64,000 bases of DNA from Acidithiobacillus thiooxidans ATCC 19377 (GCF_009662475.1 NZ_CP045571.1:3036501-3100500); one strand, 5' to 3'. Positions 1 to 10,354 are shown, numbered from the stretch's first letter. The notes: generated from the letters alone by a model not told the origin. Numbers and translations: made by a program.

Positions 1-1507
1 CCTGCTGCATGTAGGACAGGGTGTCATTCATCCAGCCCATATTCCATTTCATGGAAAAACCCAACCCGCCTACATAGGTAGGGCGGGAGACCATGGGCCA
101 GGAGGTCGATTCTTCGGCAATGGTCAAAATACCCGGATAGCGCTCATTGAGCACCACATTCATTTCCCGGAGAAAATCAATGGCTTCAAGGTTCTCCCTG
201 CCTCCATACTGGTTGGGAATCCATTCCCCCTCGTTTCGGGAATAATCCCGGTAAAGCAGGGAAGCAACCGCATCTACCCGCAGGCCATCAATATGAAAAC
301 TGTCCGCCCAATAGCAGGCATTAGCCAACAGAAAATTGCGCACTTCGTTGCGGCCAAAATTGAAAATATAAGTTCCCCAGTCACGGTGTTCACCTTCACG
401 GGGGTCTGCATATTCATATAAAGCGGTGCCATCAAAACGAGCCAGTCCCCAGTCATCCTTGGGGAAATGCCCCGGCACCCAATCCAGCAGCACGCCAATA
501 CCGGCCTGATGAAAAGCATCTATAAAGGCTCGAAAACCATCCGGGTTCCCGAAGCGGCTGGTCGGTGCATAATAACCGCTGACCTGATACCCCCAGGATT
601 CGTCCAGAGGATGCTCCATCACCGGCATCAGTTCGATATGGGTGTAACCCATGTTCTGCACATAGCGCAGCAGACGTTCGGCAAGCTCGGCATAGCCCAG
701 AAAGTCCCCTTTCTCGTCGCGCTGCCAGGATCCTAAATGCACTTCGTAAATATTCATGGGGGCATGCTGCCAGTCGGCCTGCGTCCGCGCAGTCATCCAG
801 TCCTGATCCTTCCAGACATGCTGACTATCCACTACCCGGGCTGCAGTACTTGGACGTCTTTCAAAAGCATTGGCATAAGGATCGGTTTTCACAAAAACCG
901 CGCCGGACTCCCGGTGGCGGAGCTCAAACTTGTAGATTTCACCCAATTCCAGTCCGGGAATGAACAATTCCCAGAGGCCACTCATTCCCCGGACCCGCAT
1001 CGGGTGATAACGACCATCCCAGTGATTAAAATCGCCAACGACACTGACCCGCTCCGCATTGGGTGCCCAAACGGTAAACAAAACGCCTTCGACACCTTCA
1101 TGATAACGACGATGGGCACCCAGATGTCGATAGGCTTCATATAATCGGCCTTCACTGAACAAATAAACTTCCAGATCGCCCAGTACCGGACTGAACACGT
1201 AGGGATCATAAGCTTCGTGTGTGCCCAGGGAATCCTGCCAGCGGTAACAATAGGGGGTGGGCAGGCTATCTCCGGTATGAATAAAAATCCCGTCGGGATG
1301 CTGCATGGTCATCAGCACCCATCCCTGCGGGGTTTGCAGCTCTACCTGAGCGGCCCCTGGCAGAAAAACGCGCTGCACAGCTTGATTGTCGTTACCGATC
1401 CGGTGCTGCCCCAACCAGGCGAAGGGATCGTGATGACGGGCCTCGCGAATGGCTATTTCATCATGATTCCAATCTTCGCCATGATTTTTTTTTGGTAATT
1501 TCGTCAC
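1..1507 (-). CDS. glgB: 1,4-alpha-glucan branching enzyme (3' end outside window)
   Basis: GlgB makes alpha-1,6 branches in glycogen. About 502 codons are visible, read leftward; the C-terminal part of the usual ~730 residues lies beyond the left edge. The N-terminus carries the HHDPFAWLG motif of the first GlgB domain, followed by a CBM48-like region ([22 protein letters not shown]) and the GH13 barrel. Both catalytic acids are present: the nucleophile Asp in [17 protein letters not shown] and the acid/base Glu in LTIAEES. The start is GTG at 1507, 6 nt after AGGAG; another GTG lies one codon upstream. It is divergent from glgC across ~195 bp, which presumably holds both promoters. No alternative identity is likely. 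Confidence 0.95.
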   Translation of the reverse strand, partial: MTKLPKKNHGEDWNHDEIAIREARHHDPFAWLGQHRIGNDNQAVQRVFLPGAAQVELQTPQGWVLMTMQHPDGIFIHTGDSLPTPYCYRWQDSLGTHEAYDPYVFSPVLGDLEVYLFSEGRLYEAYRHLGAHRRYHEGVEGVLFTVWAPNAERVSVVGDFNHWDGRYHPMRVRGMSGLWELFIPGLELGEIYKFELRHRESGAVFVKTDPYANAFERRPSTAARVVDSQHVWKDQDWMTARTQADWQHAPMNIYEVHLGSWQRDEKGDFLGYAELAERLLRYVQNMGYTHIELMPVMEHPLDESWGYQVSGYYAPTSRFGNPDGFRAFIDAFHQAGIGVLLDWVPGHFPKDDWGLARFDGTALYEYADPREGEHRDWGTYIFNFGRNEVRNFLLANACYWADSFHIDGLRVDAVASLLYRDYSRNEGEWIPNQYGGRENLEAIDFLREMNVVLNERYPGILTIAEESTSWPMVSRPTYVGGLGFSMKWNMGWMNDTLSYMQQ

Positions 1508-1702
1508 CACAATCTCCTTTTCATCATTGTGATTGAGGAGCCACTCCCACTAAGAGCATAACACATCGCCGGAAAAGACCATTGTCCCCTTTGAGTGCTT
1601 GCCGACATCCTCCAAGTTCAGTACCTTTAAACCGAAAGCACGGGGGAATCCTGTCTATACTCCAGGTCAGGTGTAATACCAGTGCCCGACAAGGAGAAGA
1701 GC

Positions 1703-3010
1703 ATGTCCGAAGAAAACCAGAGTGGCCCCAGCAATTCCCCGCGCTTTGTCAGTAACCTGACCAAAAATACCCTCGCCCTGGTCCTGGCGGGTGGTCGTGG
1801 TAGTCGCCTCGGACCATTGACCGACTGGCGCGCCAAGCCCGCCGTGCCTTTCGGGGGCAAATTCCGCATCGTTGATTTTTGTTTATCCAACTGCATGAAC
1901 TCCGGCATTCGCCGTATTGGTGTGCTGACCCAGTACAAAGCGCACAGCTTGATTCGTCACATTCAGCTGGGCTGGGGATTCCTGAGAGGCGAGTTCAGCG
2001 AGTTTATTGAAATCCTCCCTGCCCAACAGCGCATGAATACCGGCTGGTACAAGGGAACCGCAGACGCCATTTTTCAGAATATTGACATTTTGCGTGCCCA
2101 TCGACCGCGTTACGTGATTGTTCTCGCTGGTGACCATATTTACAAAATGGACTATGGTCAGATGCTCGCCGAGCATGTGCAAAGTCAGGCAGATATGAGC
2201 GTCGCCTGCATTGAGGTCCCTTTGGAAGAAGCCAAAGGTTTTGGGGTCATGACCGTCAACCACGAAGATCGGGTGACCGGTTTCACCGAAAAACCCAGCG
2301 ATCCCACACCCACACCCAACAACCCCGACCGTGCGCTTGCGAGCATGGGTATTTATGTTTTCAACACGGATTTTTTGTATGAACAGCTCATCCGCGATGC
2401 GGACAGTCGCGAGTCCAGCCATGATTTTGGCAACGATCTGATCCCCTACATGGTGTCACGCTATCGGGTCATGGCTCACCGCTTCCGTAACAGCTGTATT
2501 TCCAGCAATGAAGGCAAGGCCAGTCGTTGCTACTGGCGGGATGTCGGTACGGTTGACGCCTATTGGGCTGCCAACATTGATCTGGTGCATGTAACCCCGG
2601 ATCTGGATTTATACGACAGCCGCTGGCCCATCTGGACGTATCAGGAACAACTCCCGCCTGCCAAATTTGTCTTTGACGACGAAGGAAGACGTGGCATGGC
2701 CCTGGACAGTATTGTCTCGGGGGGTTGTATCATCAGTGGGGCTACGGTCCGTCGTTCTCTGCTGTTTTCCAATGTCCGGGTCAATGATGGCCACACCCTC
2801 ATCGAAGATTCGGTGATTTTGCCCAACGTGCGCATGGGCGAAGGGGCTCGCCTGCGTAAAGTCGTCGTCGACAAGGGTACTATCATCCCTGACGGCCTGG
2901 TGGTGGGCGAAGATCCTGCCGAAGACGCCCGCCGCTTTTATCGAACGCCCAATGGCGTCACCTTGATTACTCCGGAGTTACTAGGTCAGCAACTACATTT
3001 TGTGAGGTGA
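1703..3010 (+). CDS. glgC: Glucose-1-phosphate adenylyltransferase
   Basis: GlgC makes ADP-glucose from ATP and glucose-1-phosphate, the committed step of bacterial glycogen synthesis. The 435-residue length is typical. The nucleotidyltransferase signature GGRGSRL sits at residues 30-36, followed by KPAVPFGG. Further in are GFTEKPSDP and [12 protein letters not shown] of the sugar-phosphate site, and a C-terminal left-handed beta-helix region. The start is ATG 1703, 6 nt after AGGAG; an in-frame GTG at 1682 has no good ribosome site. It heads a rightward operon with two GH57 genes, glucokinase and murI, with gaps of 4 nt or less or small overlaps. No glgA is in the window. Confidence 0.96.
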   Translation: MSEENQSGPSNSPRFVSNLTKNTLALVLAGGRGSRLGPLTDWRAKPAVPFGGKFRIVDFCLSNCMNSGIRRIGVLTQYKAHSLIRHIQLGWGFLRGEFSEFIEILPAQQRMNTGWYKGTADAIFQNIDILRAHRPRYVIVLAGDHIYKMDYGQMLAEHVQSQADMSVACIEVPLEEAKGFGVMTVNHEDRVTGFTEKPSDPTPTPNNPDRALASMGIYVFNTDFLYEQLIRDADSRESSHDFGNDLIPYMVSRYRVMAHRFRNSCISSNEGKASRCYWRDVGTVDAYWAANIDLVHVTPDLDLYDSRWPIWTYQEQLPPAKFVFDDEGRRGMALDSIVSGGCIISGATVRRSLLFSNVRVNDGHTLIEDSVILPNVRMGEGARLRKVVVDKGTIIPDGLVVGEDPAEDARRFYRTPNGVTLITPELLGQQLHFVR

Positions 3011-3014
3011 CCTT

Positions 3015-4715
3015 ATGCCCCCCGCACGCGCACTTCATGTCATTTTCTGCTGGCATATGCACCAGCCCGATTATCGCAATGCAGATGGGCAATACGCATT
3101 GCCCTGGACTTACCTGCACGCCTGCAAAGATTATGCAGACATGATCGCGCATTATGAGGAAAACCCCATGGCTCGGGGTGTGTTCAACTGCGTGCCTATT
3201 CTGGTTGAGCAAATTGAAGATTACACCAGTCAATTTGAAAGCGGGCATTTTCGCGACCCTCTACTCATCGCCCTGTCCAGCCCTGATCTAAAAAGCCTGA
3301 ACAACGAGCAACGTCATCACCTCATGGAGCAATGTTTTCGTCTGGATCCGGAACATATGCTGAATCCCTTTCCCGGATACCGCCGGCTGCATGAAATCTA
3401 TACCATCATGCACAGTGATCCGGCGGAACTTTCTGACTATTTGTCCATTCAGTTTCTGGCCGATCTGCTGGTCTGGTATCACCTGGCCTGGACTGGTGAA
3501 ACGGTGCGACGCGGCAGCCCACTCATTCAGAAGTTGATGGACAAGGGACACGGTTTCACGCTCGCAGACCGGCAGGATTTACTGCACTTTCTCGGTGAGC
3601 TGATCGGCGGACTGATTCCCCGTTACCGCGCCCTGGCAGAAGCAGGACGTATCGAAATATCCACCACCCCCTACTACCACCCCATTGGCCCCCTGATGCT
3701 GGACTTTGCTGCCGCCCGGGAAGCCGTCCCTGACGCGCCATTGCCCGAATCCCCTGAGTACCCCGGCGGGGCCGAGCGTGCGCGCTGGCATATTAAACGC
3801 GCTCAGACTTATCATCCGCAACATTTCGGCATTGCCGCCCGGGGCATGTGGCCAGCAGAGGGGGGGGTGTCTGCCGCCTTCGTCAAAATGCTGGGTGAGG
3901 CTCAAGTGACCTGGACGGCTTCGGGAGAAGGCGTACTCACGCATAGCCTGTTGCGCAGCGATGACGATTCGGCACCACGCGGTCGGGCCGAATATTTATA
4001 CAAGGCTTATCGCCTCGAAAATCAGGGACCGGCGCTGTTTTTTCGGGATGACGCGCTCTCTGACACCATCGGTTTTGACTATAAAACCTGGTTTGGCCAC
4101 GATGCAGTCATCGATTTCGTGCATAAGCTCGAAGCCATCTGGCGCCAGACGGAAGATCAGGATCATCCCGTTGTCAGCATTATTCTTGATGGAGAAAATG
4201 CCTGGGAATACTACCCCTACAATGGCTACTATTTTCTTTCCGAGCTCTACCGGTCCCTTTCCAATCATCCCCATATCAAAATGTGTACCTTCAGCGACTA
4301 TGTCCAAGACCATCCGGAAGCCATCAAAAGCATTCCGGATCTTGCCGCCGGGAGTTGGGTCTATGGCAATTTCAGCACCTGGATTGGCGATGGAGCCAAA
4401 AACCGGGCCTGGGATATGCTCTGCACCGCCAAGCAGGATGTTGACCAGCATTTTGCCGGACTCACCCCCGAACTGCAGGAAGAAATCACTGAACAATTAG
4501 GTCGTTGTGAGGGCTCGGACTGGTTCTGGTGGTTCGGAGATTACAATCCTGCCGATTCGGTCAGGGATTTTGATCACCTGTTCAGGATGAACCTGCGCAA
4601 ACTTTATAACCTGATGCAAATTTCTCCTCCAGAAACTCTCAACGAACCCATCAGTCATGGTGGGGGACCCACCGAATCTGGAGGTACCATGCGCCGCACC
4701 CATATGGAAGGATAA
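3015..4715 (+). CDS. Glycoside hydrolase family 57 protein (alpha-amylase-like)
   Basis: This is a cytoplasmic GH57 enzyme expected to cut or rearrange alpha-glucans. It has 566 residues and no signal peptide. The N-terminal HMHQPDYR motif is the first conserved GH57 region. The probable nucleophile Glu is in GMWPAEGG near residue 280, and the probable acid/base Asp is in ILDGENAWEYY near residue 391. It starts 4 nt after glgC with a GAGGTGACC ribosome site and is followed 3 nt later by a second, different GH57 gene. Substrate preference (amylase, branching or transferase activity) cannot be read from the sequence. The setting implies glycogen or maltodextrin metabolism. Confidence 0.88.
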   Translation: MPPARALHVIFCWHMHQPDYRNADGQYALPWTYLHACKDYADMIAHYEENPMARGVFNCVPILVEQIEDYTSQFESGHFRDPLLIALSSPDLKSLNNEQRHHLMEQCFRLDPEHMLNPFPGYRRLHEIYTIMHSDPAELSDYLSIQFLADLLVWYHLAWTGETVRRGSPLIQKLMDKGHGFTLADRQDLLHFLGELIGGLIPRYRALAEAGRIEISTTPYYHPIGPLMLDFAAAREAVPDAPLPESPEYPGGAERARWHIKRAQTYHPQHFGIAARGMWPAEGGVSAAFVKMLGEAQVTWTASGEGVLTHSLLRSDDDSAPRGRAEYLYKAYRLENQGPALFFRDDALSDTIGFDYKTWFGHDAVIDFVHKLEAIWRQTEDQDHPVVSIILDGENAWEYYPYNGYYFLSELYRSLSNHPHIKMCTFSDYVQDHPEAIKSIPDLAAGSWVYGNFSTWIGDGAKNRAWDMLCTAKQDVDQHFAGLTPELQEEITEQLGRCEGSDWFWWFGDYNPADSVRDFDHLFRMNLRKLYNLMQISPPETLNEPISHGGGPTESGGTMRRTHMEG

Positions 4716-4718
4716 GCA

Positions 4719-6746
4719 ATGACCCACAGCACCCCCCTCCTCCTGGGCGTCCACACCCATCAGCCGGTTGGTAATTTTCCGCAGGTGATTGATGACGCCG
4801 TACTGCGCTGTTATCACCCCTTTCTTGAAGCCATGCATCGCTTTCCTGAATTTCCCTTTGCCATTCATATCAGCGGCTGGTTACTCCAATATATGGTGCA
4901 ACAGCACCCCAACACCATAAAACTGCTGCAGGAAATGGTCACCCGCCAGCAGGCGGAGCTGGTGGGCGCCGGGGACACCGAACCGGTGCTGGCGGCTATT
5001 CCCCATGCAGATCGCATCACCCAACTGGAAGCCATGGCCGACCGACTGGACAAAAATTTCGGACAGCGCCCGGTGGGTGCCTGGCTGACCGAGCGCGTTT
5101 GGGATCCCAGCGTGGTCCCCGCCCTGCAAGAGGCGGGAATTCAATATGTGATGGTGGATGATTATCACTTTCTCTGCGCTGGGGCCTCTACCGACCAACT
5201 CGGCAGTTTTCATCGCACCGAAGAAAATGGTCAGGCTATTGATGTTTTTCCTATTTCCGAAGCCTTGCGTTATCGCCTGCCTTTCTCGGAAGCCGCTGCT
5301 GCAGTCACTTATATCGAAGAAATATCCGCGCATAACCCTGGCAGCGCCGGGATTTATTTTGATGACATCGAAAAATTCGGGGTCTGGCCGGAGACTTATA
5401 GTTGGGTTTATGAAAAAGGCTGGCTGGAAAAGTTTCTGCAAGGCGTCCTGAATTCTCCACATATTCAACCCATGCGTTTCAAGGATTATCTGCACCAGCA
5501 TCGGCCACAGGGTATGATTTATCTGCCCACGGTGTCCTACAGTGAAATGAACGAATGGACACTGGCACCGGATGCTGCCCGCAACTACGCGGCTTTTCTG
5601 GAACAGGAAAAGGCTGCGGGCCGCCTGGACTTACGCAAGCCACTCATCCGTGGCGGGATATGGAAAAACTTTCTGACCCGTTATCCCGAGTCCAACTGGA
5701 TGCAAAAACGCATGCTGCAATTATCCCAGCGCTTTCATGCTTTGCCCAAGCGTCAGCAAAGTAAGCAGATGCGTGCGGATTTACATGAAACCCAAGCCAA
5801 TGATGCCTATTGGCACGGGCTGTTTGGCGGCATTTATCTGCCGCACCTGCGCCGGGCGGTGTACCAGGCCATGGTACGACTGGAAGCGCAGCTCGATAAA
5901 ATCCAGGAACGTCCGGGTTTACAGTTCATTGACGTGGATATGGATGGTCATGAAGAGCTGTATTATCACAATGACCATCAACAGCTAATCATTCGCCCGA
6001 CGCCCTCCGGCGCCGTGGCCGAGTGGGATTGTTACAAACTGCATCACAATCTTGGGGATACCCTGGCGCGACGCGACGAGGCCTACTACGACAAAATTCG
6101 TCACGGGGCAGTGGATCATGCGACTCCCAGTGAAGGCATTGCTTCCGCCCATGACCGCATCAGCTTCAAAACAGAAATTACGGCAGAAGATCTGCTTGCC
6201 GACACCGCCCCCTGTCACAGTTTTCAGGAGTGGCTGGATAATGTCGCAGTCACATATCCGGAAAACAGCATCGTTCAGGATACTCCCCACTTTACGGGCG
6301 GTGTCGCTGACAGCTGGGCAGTCAGTAAAGCCTACAGCCTCACCCATAAAGGACTGATAGTGCATTTCCGGATAGAATCACCAGCTTCCCAACAAAATGT
6401 GGAGTCTCACCATTTTCAGACTCGGCTATTTCTGGCCATGCCCAGTTGTGATGGGCCGGCGGGACAGTTTTTTGCGGATGAGCAATCCCAGGGTGGCTTC
6501 GGACTTCCCATCCAGGGTGAAAAAACCCGACAAATAGTGCTGGAAGATGCCGTAATGGGCGGTAAAATCACCCTCCATTGCAACCCGCCTGCGCGCTGGG
6601 AGGCTGCGCCCCATATGACCGTTTCCCAATCCGAAGCGGGCTTTGAAAAAATCATGCAGGCCCTGCAACTGGATTTTTACTGGGACCTGACGGCTGGCAA
6701 GACGCAACATATTGAGATACTGACGGAGATCATCGCCGATGACTGA
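4719..6746 (+). CDS. GH57 4-alpha-glucanotransferase-like protein with C-terminal DUF1925/DUF1926-type region
   Basis: This 675-residue GH57 protein resembles archaeal 4-alpha-glucanotransferases, which move maltooligosaccharide units between glucan chains. HTHQPVGNF opens the barrel. The probable nucleophile is Glu ~125 in WLTERVWDP, and the probable acid/base is Asp ~215 in YFDDIEKFGVWP. Both positions nearly coincide with Glu123 and Asp214 of the characterised Thermococcus enzyme. The C-terminal ~300 residues are beta-rich and fit the DUF1925/DUF1926 extension of this subgroup. Its stop overlaps the start of the glucokinase gene by 8 nt, which suggests translational coupling. Pairing with another GH57 gene and with glgBC points to glycogen remodelling. 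Hydrolytic amylase activity is an alternative. Confidence 0.88.
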   Translation: MTHSTPLLLGVHTHQPVGNFPQVIDDAVLRCYHPFLEAMHRFPEFPFAIHISGWLLQYMVQQHPNTIKLLQEMVTRQQAELVGAGDTEPVLAAIPHADRITQLEAMADRLDKNFGQRPVGAWLTERVWDPSVVPALQEAGIQYVMVDDYHFLCAGASTDQLGSFHRTEENGQAIDVFPISEALRYRLPFSEAAAAVTYIEEISAHNPGSAGIYFDDIEKFGVWPETYSWVYEKGWLEKFLQGVLNSPHIQPMRFKDYLHQHRPQGMIYLPTVSYSEMNEWTLAPDAARNYAAFLEQEKAAGRLDLRKPLIRGGIWKNFLTRYPESNWMQKRMLQLSQRFHALPKRQQSKQMRADLHETQANDAYWHGLFGGIYLPHLRRAVYQAMVRLEAQLDKIQERPGLQFIDVDMDGHEELYYHNDHQQLIIRPTPSGAVAEWDCYKLHHNLGDTLARRDEAYYDKIRHGAVDHATPSEGIASAHDRISFKTEITAEDLLADTAPCHSFQEWLDNVAVTYPENSIVQDTPHFTGGVADSWAVSKAYSLTHKGLIVHFRIESPASQQNVESHHFQTRLFLAMPSCDGPAGQFFADEQSQGGFGLPIQGEKTRQIVLEDAVMGGKITLHCNPPARWEAAPHMTVSQSEAGFEKIMQALQLDFYWDLTAGKTQHIEILTEIIADD

Positions 6747-7683
6747 GCAGCTGACCATTGGAGTTGATGTCGGTGGCACCAATTTACGTTTTGGGGTTTT
6801 CCGGGGCAATGATTGTCTGGACAGTATTCGCCATGAAGTCGATCTGCACGCCAAATGCGCTGCGGCAGCCGATTCAGAAAGCGCTGCCCAACTGTTTACA
6901 GATTTGCTCGAAGCGGGTATCGCCCAGCTTCGCCATCAACACCCGGAAATTGTTCGAGTCGGGGTGGCTGTGCCCGGATTTGTGAATGCCAAAGGCGTGT
7001 TGCTGCAATCCCCCAACATTCCGCAACTCATCAACTTTGATTTGCAAAGCGCCGTTCAGAACGCCTGCCAACTACCCGTACTCATCGAAAATGATGCTAA
7101 TGCTGCCGGATATGGCGAATTCTGGGAAGAAAAACAGGAAAATCCCGAATTGCGCGATCTCTTGTATATCGGCCTGGGTACCGGCGTCGGTGGTGGATGG
7201 GTCCATGACGACCGCCCCTGGCGCGGTGAACATGGAACCGCCATGGAGATAGGGCACCTCATCGTGGTCCCCGGCGGAAGACGCTGCGGCTGTGGTAATC
7301 AGGGTTGCCTGGAACAATATGCCTCGGCACGCGGAATCCAGTCCAGTTACGTGGAACTGACCGGCACAGCACCGGATACTGCCGTTATTGCCCAGATGGC
7401 CTGCGATGGACGCCCCGAAGCCAGTCAAACCTTTCAGATGGCCGGTGATTATCTGGGACAAGCCTTGGCCAGCATTTTGAAGGTTGCCGATGTCCGGGTC
7501 ATTCGGGTGGGTGGCGGGGTTAGTGCAGCCTGGGATTGTTTTGCACCAGCACTCATGCAACGCCTGGACGCCGATCTGATTCCCGCGCTACGCGGCGAGG
7601 TGGAAGTCAAACGCGGTAATGATGATGATCTCGCCGGAATGCGCGGGGTCGCCCTGCTGGCCGATCAGGAACTCAGCCAATAA
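6739..7683 (+). CDS. ROK-family glucokinase
   Basis: This kinase is expected to phosphorylate the glucose released from glycogen, forming glucose-6-phosphate. The phosphate-binding loop DVGGTNLRFG is at residues ~10-19, the sugar-site Asn/Asp region is ENDANAAGYGE, and the GLGTGVGGG loop follows. The zinc-binding ROK signature CGCGNQGCLEQY lies near residues 184-195. The 314-residue length is typical, and there is no N-terminal DNA-binding domain, so it is an enzyme and not a ROK repressor. It overlaps the GH57 gene by 8 nt and ends 3 nt before murI. Specificity for glucose is inferred from the operon. Confidence 0.9.
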   Translation: MTEQLTIGVDVGGTNLRFGVFRGNDCLDSIRHEVDLHAKCAAAADSESAAQLFTDLLEAGIAQLRHQHPEIVRVGVAVPGFVNAKGVLLQSPNIPQLINFDLQSAVQNACQLPVLIENDANAAGYGEFWEEKQENPELRDLLYIGLGTGVGGGWVHDDRPWRGEHGTAMEIGHLIVVPGGRRCGCGNQGCLEQYASARGIQSSYVELTGTAPDTAVIAQMACDGRPEASQTFQMAGDYLGQALASILKVADVRVIRVGGGVSAAWDCFAPALMQRLDADLIPALRGEVEVKRGNDDDLAGMRGVALLADQELSQ

Positions 7684-7686
7684 CTA

Positions 7687-8472
7687 ATGCGTATCGGAGT
7701 TTTTGATTCTGGACTGGGTGGTCTCAGCACCCTGCTCTCCTGCCTGCGTTATTTGCCGAATGCCCATTTTTTGTTTTATGGCGATAGTGCTCATAGTCCC
7801 TATGGCGACAAAACCGCCGGCGAAGTACAACAATGGACGGAAGATGCTTACGCCTGGTTTGTCCGGCAGGGCGTAGATGCCGTGGTACTGGCTTGCAACA
7901 CGGCTACCAGCGCGGCAGCCCTACCTCTGCGGGAATATGCGGACGTGCCCATCATTGGTATTGAACCCGCCATCAAAAAAGCGCTGATGCTTTATCCCGA
8001 AGGCAGGATTCTCCTTCTGGCCACAGCCATGACCGTCACTGGTGAAAAACTGCGTAATCTCTTGACGCAATTACCAAATGCCGAACAACGCGTGCAGCCT
8101 CTTGCTTGCCCGGGTCTGGCAGAACGCATTGAATCCCAGAGCAATGACTGGCAGCAGCAAGTCCAGGAGTATCTGCACAATCATGTTCTGCCTTTTTACT
8201 CGACAGACACCCAAGTCATTGTGCTGGGCTGCACCCATTACTGCTGGATCAGCAACTGGCCATCAGAACTGAACGGACGGAATATTTCCACCCTGGATGG
8301 AAATGATGGCGTGGCGCGGCAATTATGTCGCAGGCTCGACATACAGAGCCTCCCGGACACGCCACCGGACTTGCCCGCTGAAGCATCCATTGATTTTTAT
8401 TTTACCGCCGCCGCTGCTGAAAAGACGCAAGTTGCCCGTCGCCTGCTGCGCGCTCACGGGGTCAAAACCTAG
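7687..8472 (+). CDS. murI: Glutamate racemase
   Basis: MurI converts L-glutamate to D-glutamate for peptidoglycan. It has 261 residues. The N-terminal IGVFDSGLGGLS motif is diagnostic, and the two catalytic cysteines are in ACNTA (~residue 73) and GCTHY (~residue 182). It is the last gene of the glycogen operon and starts 3 nt after glucokinase. Its stop codon overlaps, by 4 nt, the stop codon of the convergent small-protein gene, so no terminator fits between them. Confidence 0.95.
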   Translation: MRIGVFDSGLGGLSTLLSCLRYLPNAHFLFYGDSAHSPYGDKTAGEVQQWTEDAYAWFVRQGVDAVVLACNTATSAAALPLREYADVPIIGIEPAIKKALMLYPEGRILLLATAMTVTGEKLRNLLTQLPNAEQRVQPLACPGLAERIESQSNDWQQQVQEYLHNHVLPFYSTDTQVIVLGCTHYCWISNWPSELNGRNISTLDGNDGVARQLCRRLDIQSLPDTPPDLPAEASIDFYFTAAAAEKTQVARRLLRAHGVKT

Positions 8473-8801
8473 TCCATCTGGACCCCATGATCCGTCAACT
8501 TCACGCCATATTTTTTGGCCTGAGCCTCACCCTGGGCATAAGCCAGATTAGCCAGTTCCTCAGCATGTTTGGCCTTAACCACGGCTTCATCATATTTACC
8601 GGCTTTGTCTGCCGCTTCGGCTTCCTTATAAACTTTCGGAGTGGAAAGCCACAAATAATGTACGGCTGAAGTTTTTGCCATGGCCGTCTTGGCCGCCGCC
8701 AGCGCCTGCTGCGCGTCTGTAGCGGTAACCGTCGCCGCCGTCGCAAAACCCGCCATCGTCAGGGTGCCTGCTGCCATCACACTCATCAATACACGCTTCA
8801 T
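8469..8801 (-). CDS. Small secreted helical protein, SoxXA-binding-protein (SoxK)-like
   Basis: A 110-residue precursor with a clear signal peptide (MKRVLMSVMAAGTLTMAGFATAA, cleavage near residue 22). The mature part is Ala/Lys-rich and predicted all-helical: an N-terminal run of DAQQALAAAKTAMAKT, then a Trp residue, then KAGKYDEAVVKAKHAEELA. This layout resembles the small SoxXA-binding proteins (SoxK/SAXB) of sulfur oxidisers, which help SoxXA load thiosulfate onto SoxYZ. The match is by pattern only, and no sox gene is in the window. It has a strong GGGAGG ribosome site and is convergent with murI. Other small periplasmic helical proteins (DUF4398-like) are an alternative. Confidence 0.45.
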   Translation of the reverse strand: MKRVLMSVMAAGTLTMAGFATAATVTATDAQQALAAAKTAMAKTSAVHYLWLSTPKVYKEAEAADKAGKYDEAVVKAKHAEELANLAYAQGEAQAKKYGVKLTDHGVQMD

Positions 8802-9025
8802 AAATGCACCTCCCTCTACAAACCTTGTTCAGAATGAAACAACCGACCGGACATTACTCCAATCCGCAATCCAGCAAAATTTGTTCCTTCCCAGTAACCA
8901 CCTGAAAAAACAAATCCCTCAGTATTAATCCGGCAATCTGCTCATGTTGAAATGGCCAATTTGGGCCAGAAGACCCAGTGCCCATGCGGACCATACCGGA
9001 CCATTTGATTCCATCAGCAGCACCT

Positions 9026-10354
9026 CTATATAAGTAGAGGCACAGCCAGCGCCAGGGCATGAATCAAGACACCCACCAGACCACCGACCAGGGTTCCGTT
9101 CACCCGAATATATTGCAAATCGGTCCCCACTCCTTCTTCCAGCAGGCGGATCATGTCTTTTTCGGGCCAATCCTGAATGGTTTTTTCAATATGCTGCGCC
9201 AAACCATCACGCATGGCCGGGGCTAAACGGCGGGCACTGTTTTCCAGATAATCATTGATGGCCTCCCGCAAGACTGCCTGCTCCGCCAAAAATGTCCCCA
9301 ACTGTCCGGCCAAAACCTGAATCTGTTCTTGCAGGCGGGAATCAGGGCTGCCCAGATCATGGTCCAGCCAGGCGCGCAGATCGCGCAACAAACCATCTGC
9401 ATACTCCTGCACTGCCGGATGGGAAATCAGGCCATTTTGCCAACGCCGGATACGCTCCTGAAACCCGGCGTCTGTCCGCAGCCGCACAATCGCATCAGCC
9501 ATCCAGCGATCAAAAGCCAGACGGCGCGGATGCTCGGGATCGTCCTCGATTTCCTGCAAAAGTTGATGCGCGGCCTTTACCAGATTTCGCGCGAGATTAT
9601 CACTCAGGGTGGCAGGGTCCATGAGCGCACTCATCCAGGAGAACAAGGTGGGATAGGCGCGTTTCAGAATGGCTGCTATTTGCTCAGCCAGCAGCCCCTG
9701 CGTTTCTTCCCCATCCAGCCACTCGCGCAGGCGCTGAATACCATCTTCCAGAAGGGCCTGATGACGGTGGTCTTCCGTCAGTAATGCCAGAATATTTCCC
9801 ATCCAGCGCGCCCCATCCACGCGCTGCAGCTGGCGACCCAGCGCGCTTCTCAGGGCAACACGCAATTCCTGATCATCAGTCAGCGCCAGGGCTTTTTGCA
9901 GCAACGTCGTCAATTGCCGGGCCAGCAGATGACTGCTTTCCGGCTGGATCAGCCACTGCGCCAGCCAGGTGGCGGGATCGGCGCGGCGCAGCAGGCGGAC
10001 AATGGCTTCGCTTTCCAGAAAATGATCACGAATGAACGTGGCCAGACGCTTCGCCAGACGCGCCTTGTTTCTCGGCAAAATGGCCGTATGGGGAATGGGC
10101 AGACCCAGCGGATGACGAAACAGGGCCACCACCGCAAACCAGTCCGCCAGCCCGCCCACCATGGCGGCCTCGGAAAATGCCCCGGTCCAGGCCCAGACGC
10201 CCGAAAATCCCTGACTGGCCGAAAATAAGAACAACAGCAACGCCAGCAACAGTAAAAACAAAGCCCAGCGGCGCATCACCTGCAATTTTTGCAGGCGTTC
10301 TCCTGGCCGGGGATTCAGAAGTGTTTTTGGTGGTTCATTATTATCGGCAATCAT
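9026..10354 (-). CDS. DUF445 inner-membrane protein
   Basis: A 442-residue protein of the DUF445 (YjiN-like) family, whose function is unknown. The N-terminal quarter holds a membrane helix (RWALFLLLLALLLFLFS) and the conserved GGLADWFAVVALFRHPLGLPIPHTAI segment, the family hallmark. A long helical, charged domain follows. The C-terminus holds the second conserved Gly-rich membrane helix (LVGGLVGVLIHALALAVPLLI). The start was set at ATG 10354; an in-frame TTG at 10411 exists, and neither has a clear ribosome site. A 6-bp hairpin (CCTCTA/TAGAGG, 9023-9040) straddles the stop but has no T-run. Confidence 0.85.
   Translation of the reverse strand: MIADNNEPPKTLLNPRPGERLQKLQVMRRWALFLLLLALLLFLFSASQGFSGVWAWTGAFSEAAMVGGLADWFAVVALFRHPLGLPIPHTAILPRNKARLAKRLATFIRDHFLESEAIVRLLRRADPATWLAQWLIQPESSHLLARQLTTLLQKALALTDDQELRVALRSALGRQLQRVDGARWMGNILALLTEDHRHQALLEDGIQRLREWLDGEETQGLLAEQIAAILKRAYPTLFSWMSALMDPATLSDNLARNLVKAAHQLLQEIEDDPEHPRRLAFDRWMADAIVRLRTDAGFQERIRRWQNGLISHPAVQEYADGLLRDLRAWLDHDLGSPDSRLQEQIQVLAGQLGTFLAEQAVLREAINDYLENSARRLAPAMRDGLAQHIEKTIQDWPEKDMIRLLEEGVGTDLQYIRVNGTLVGGLVGVLIHALALAVPLLI

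Noticed and set aside
1627-1938. Leftward open frame antisense to glgC
   Set aside because: glgC is unambiguous on the other strand; the antisense product is Arg-rich with no family features.
8925-9014. Possible 29-residue peptide (MESNGPVWSAWALGLLAQ...) after the DUF445 gene, with a GAGGTG before its ATG
   Set aside because: Too short to judge without conservation or ribosome profiling; composition is not convincing.
9023-9040. CCTCTA/TAGAGG hairpin at the DUF445 stop as a terminator
   Set aside because: Only 6 bp of stem and no T-run on either strand.
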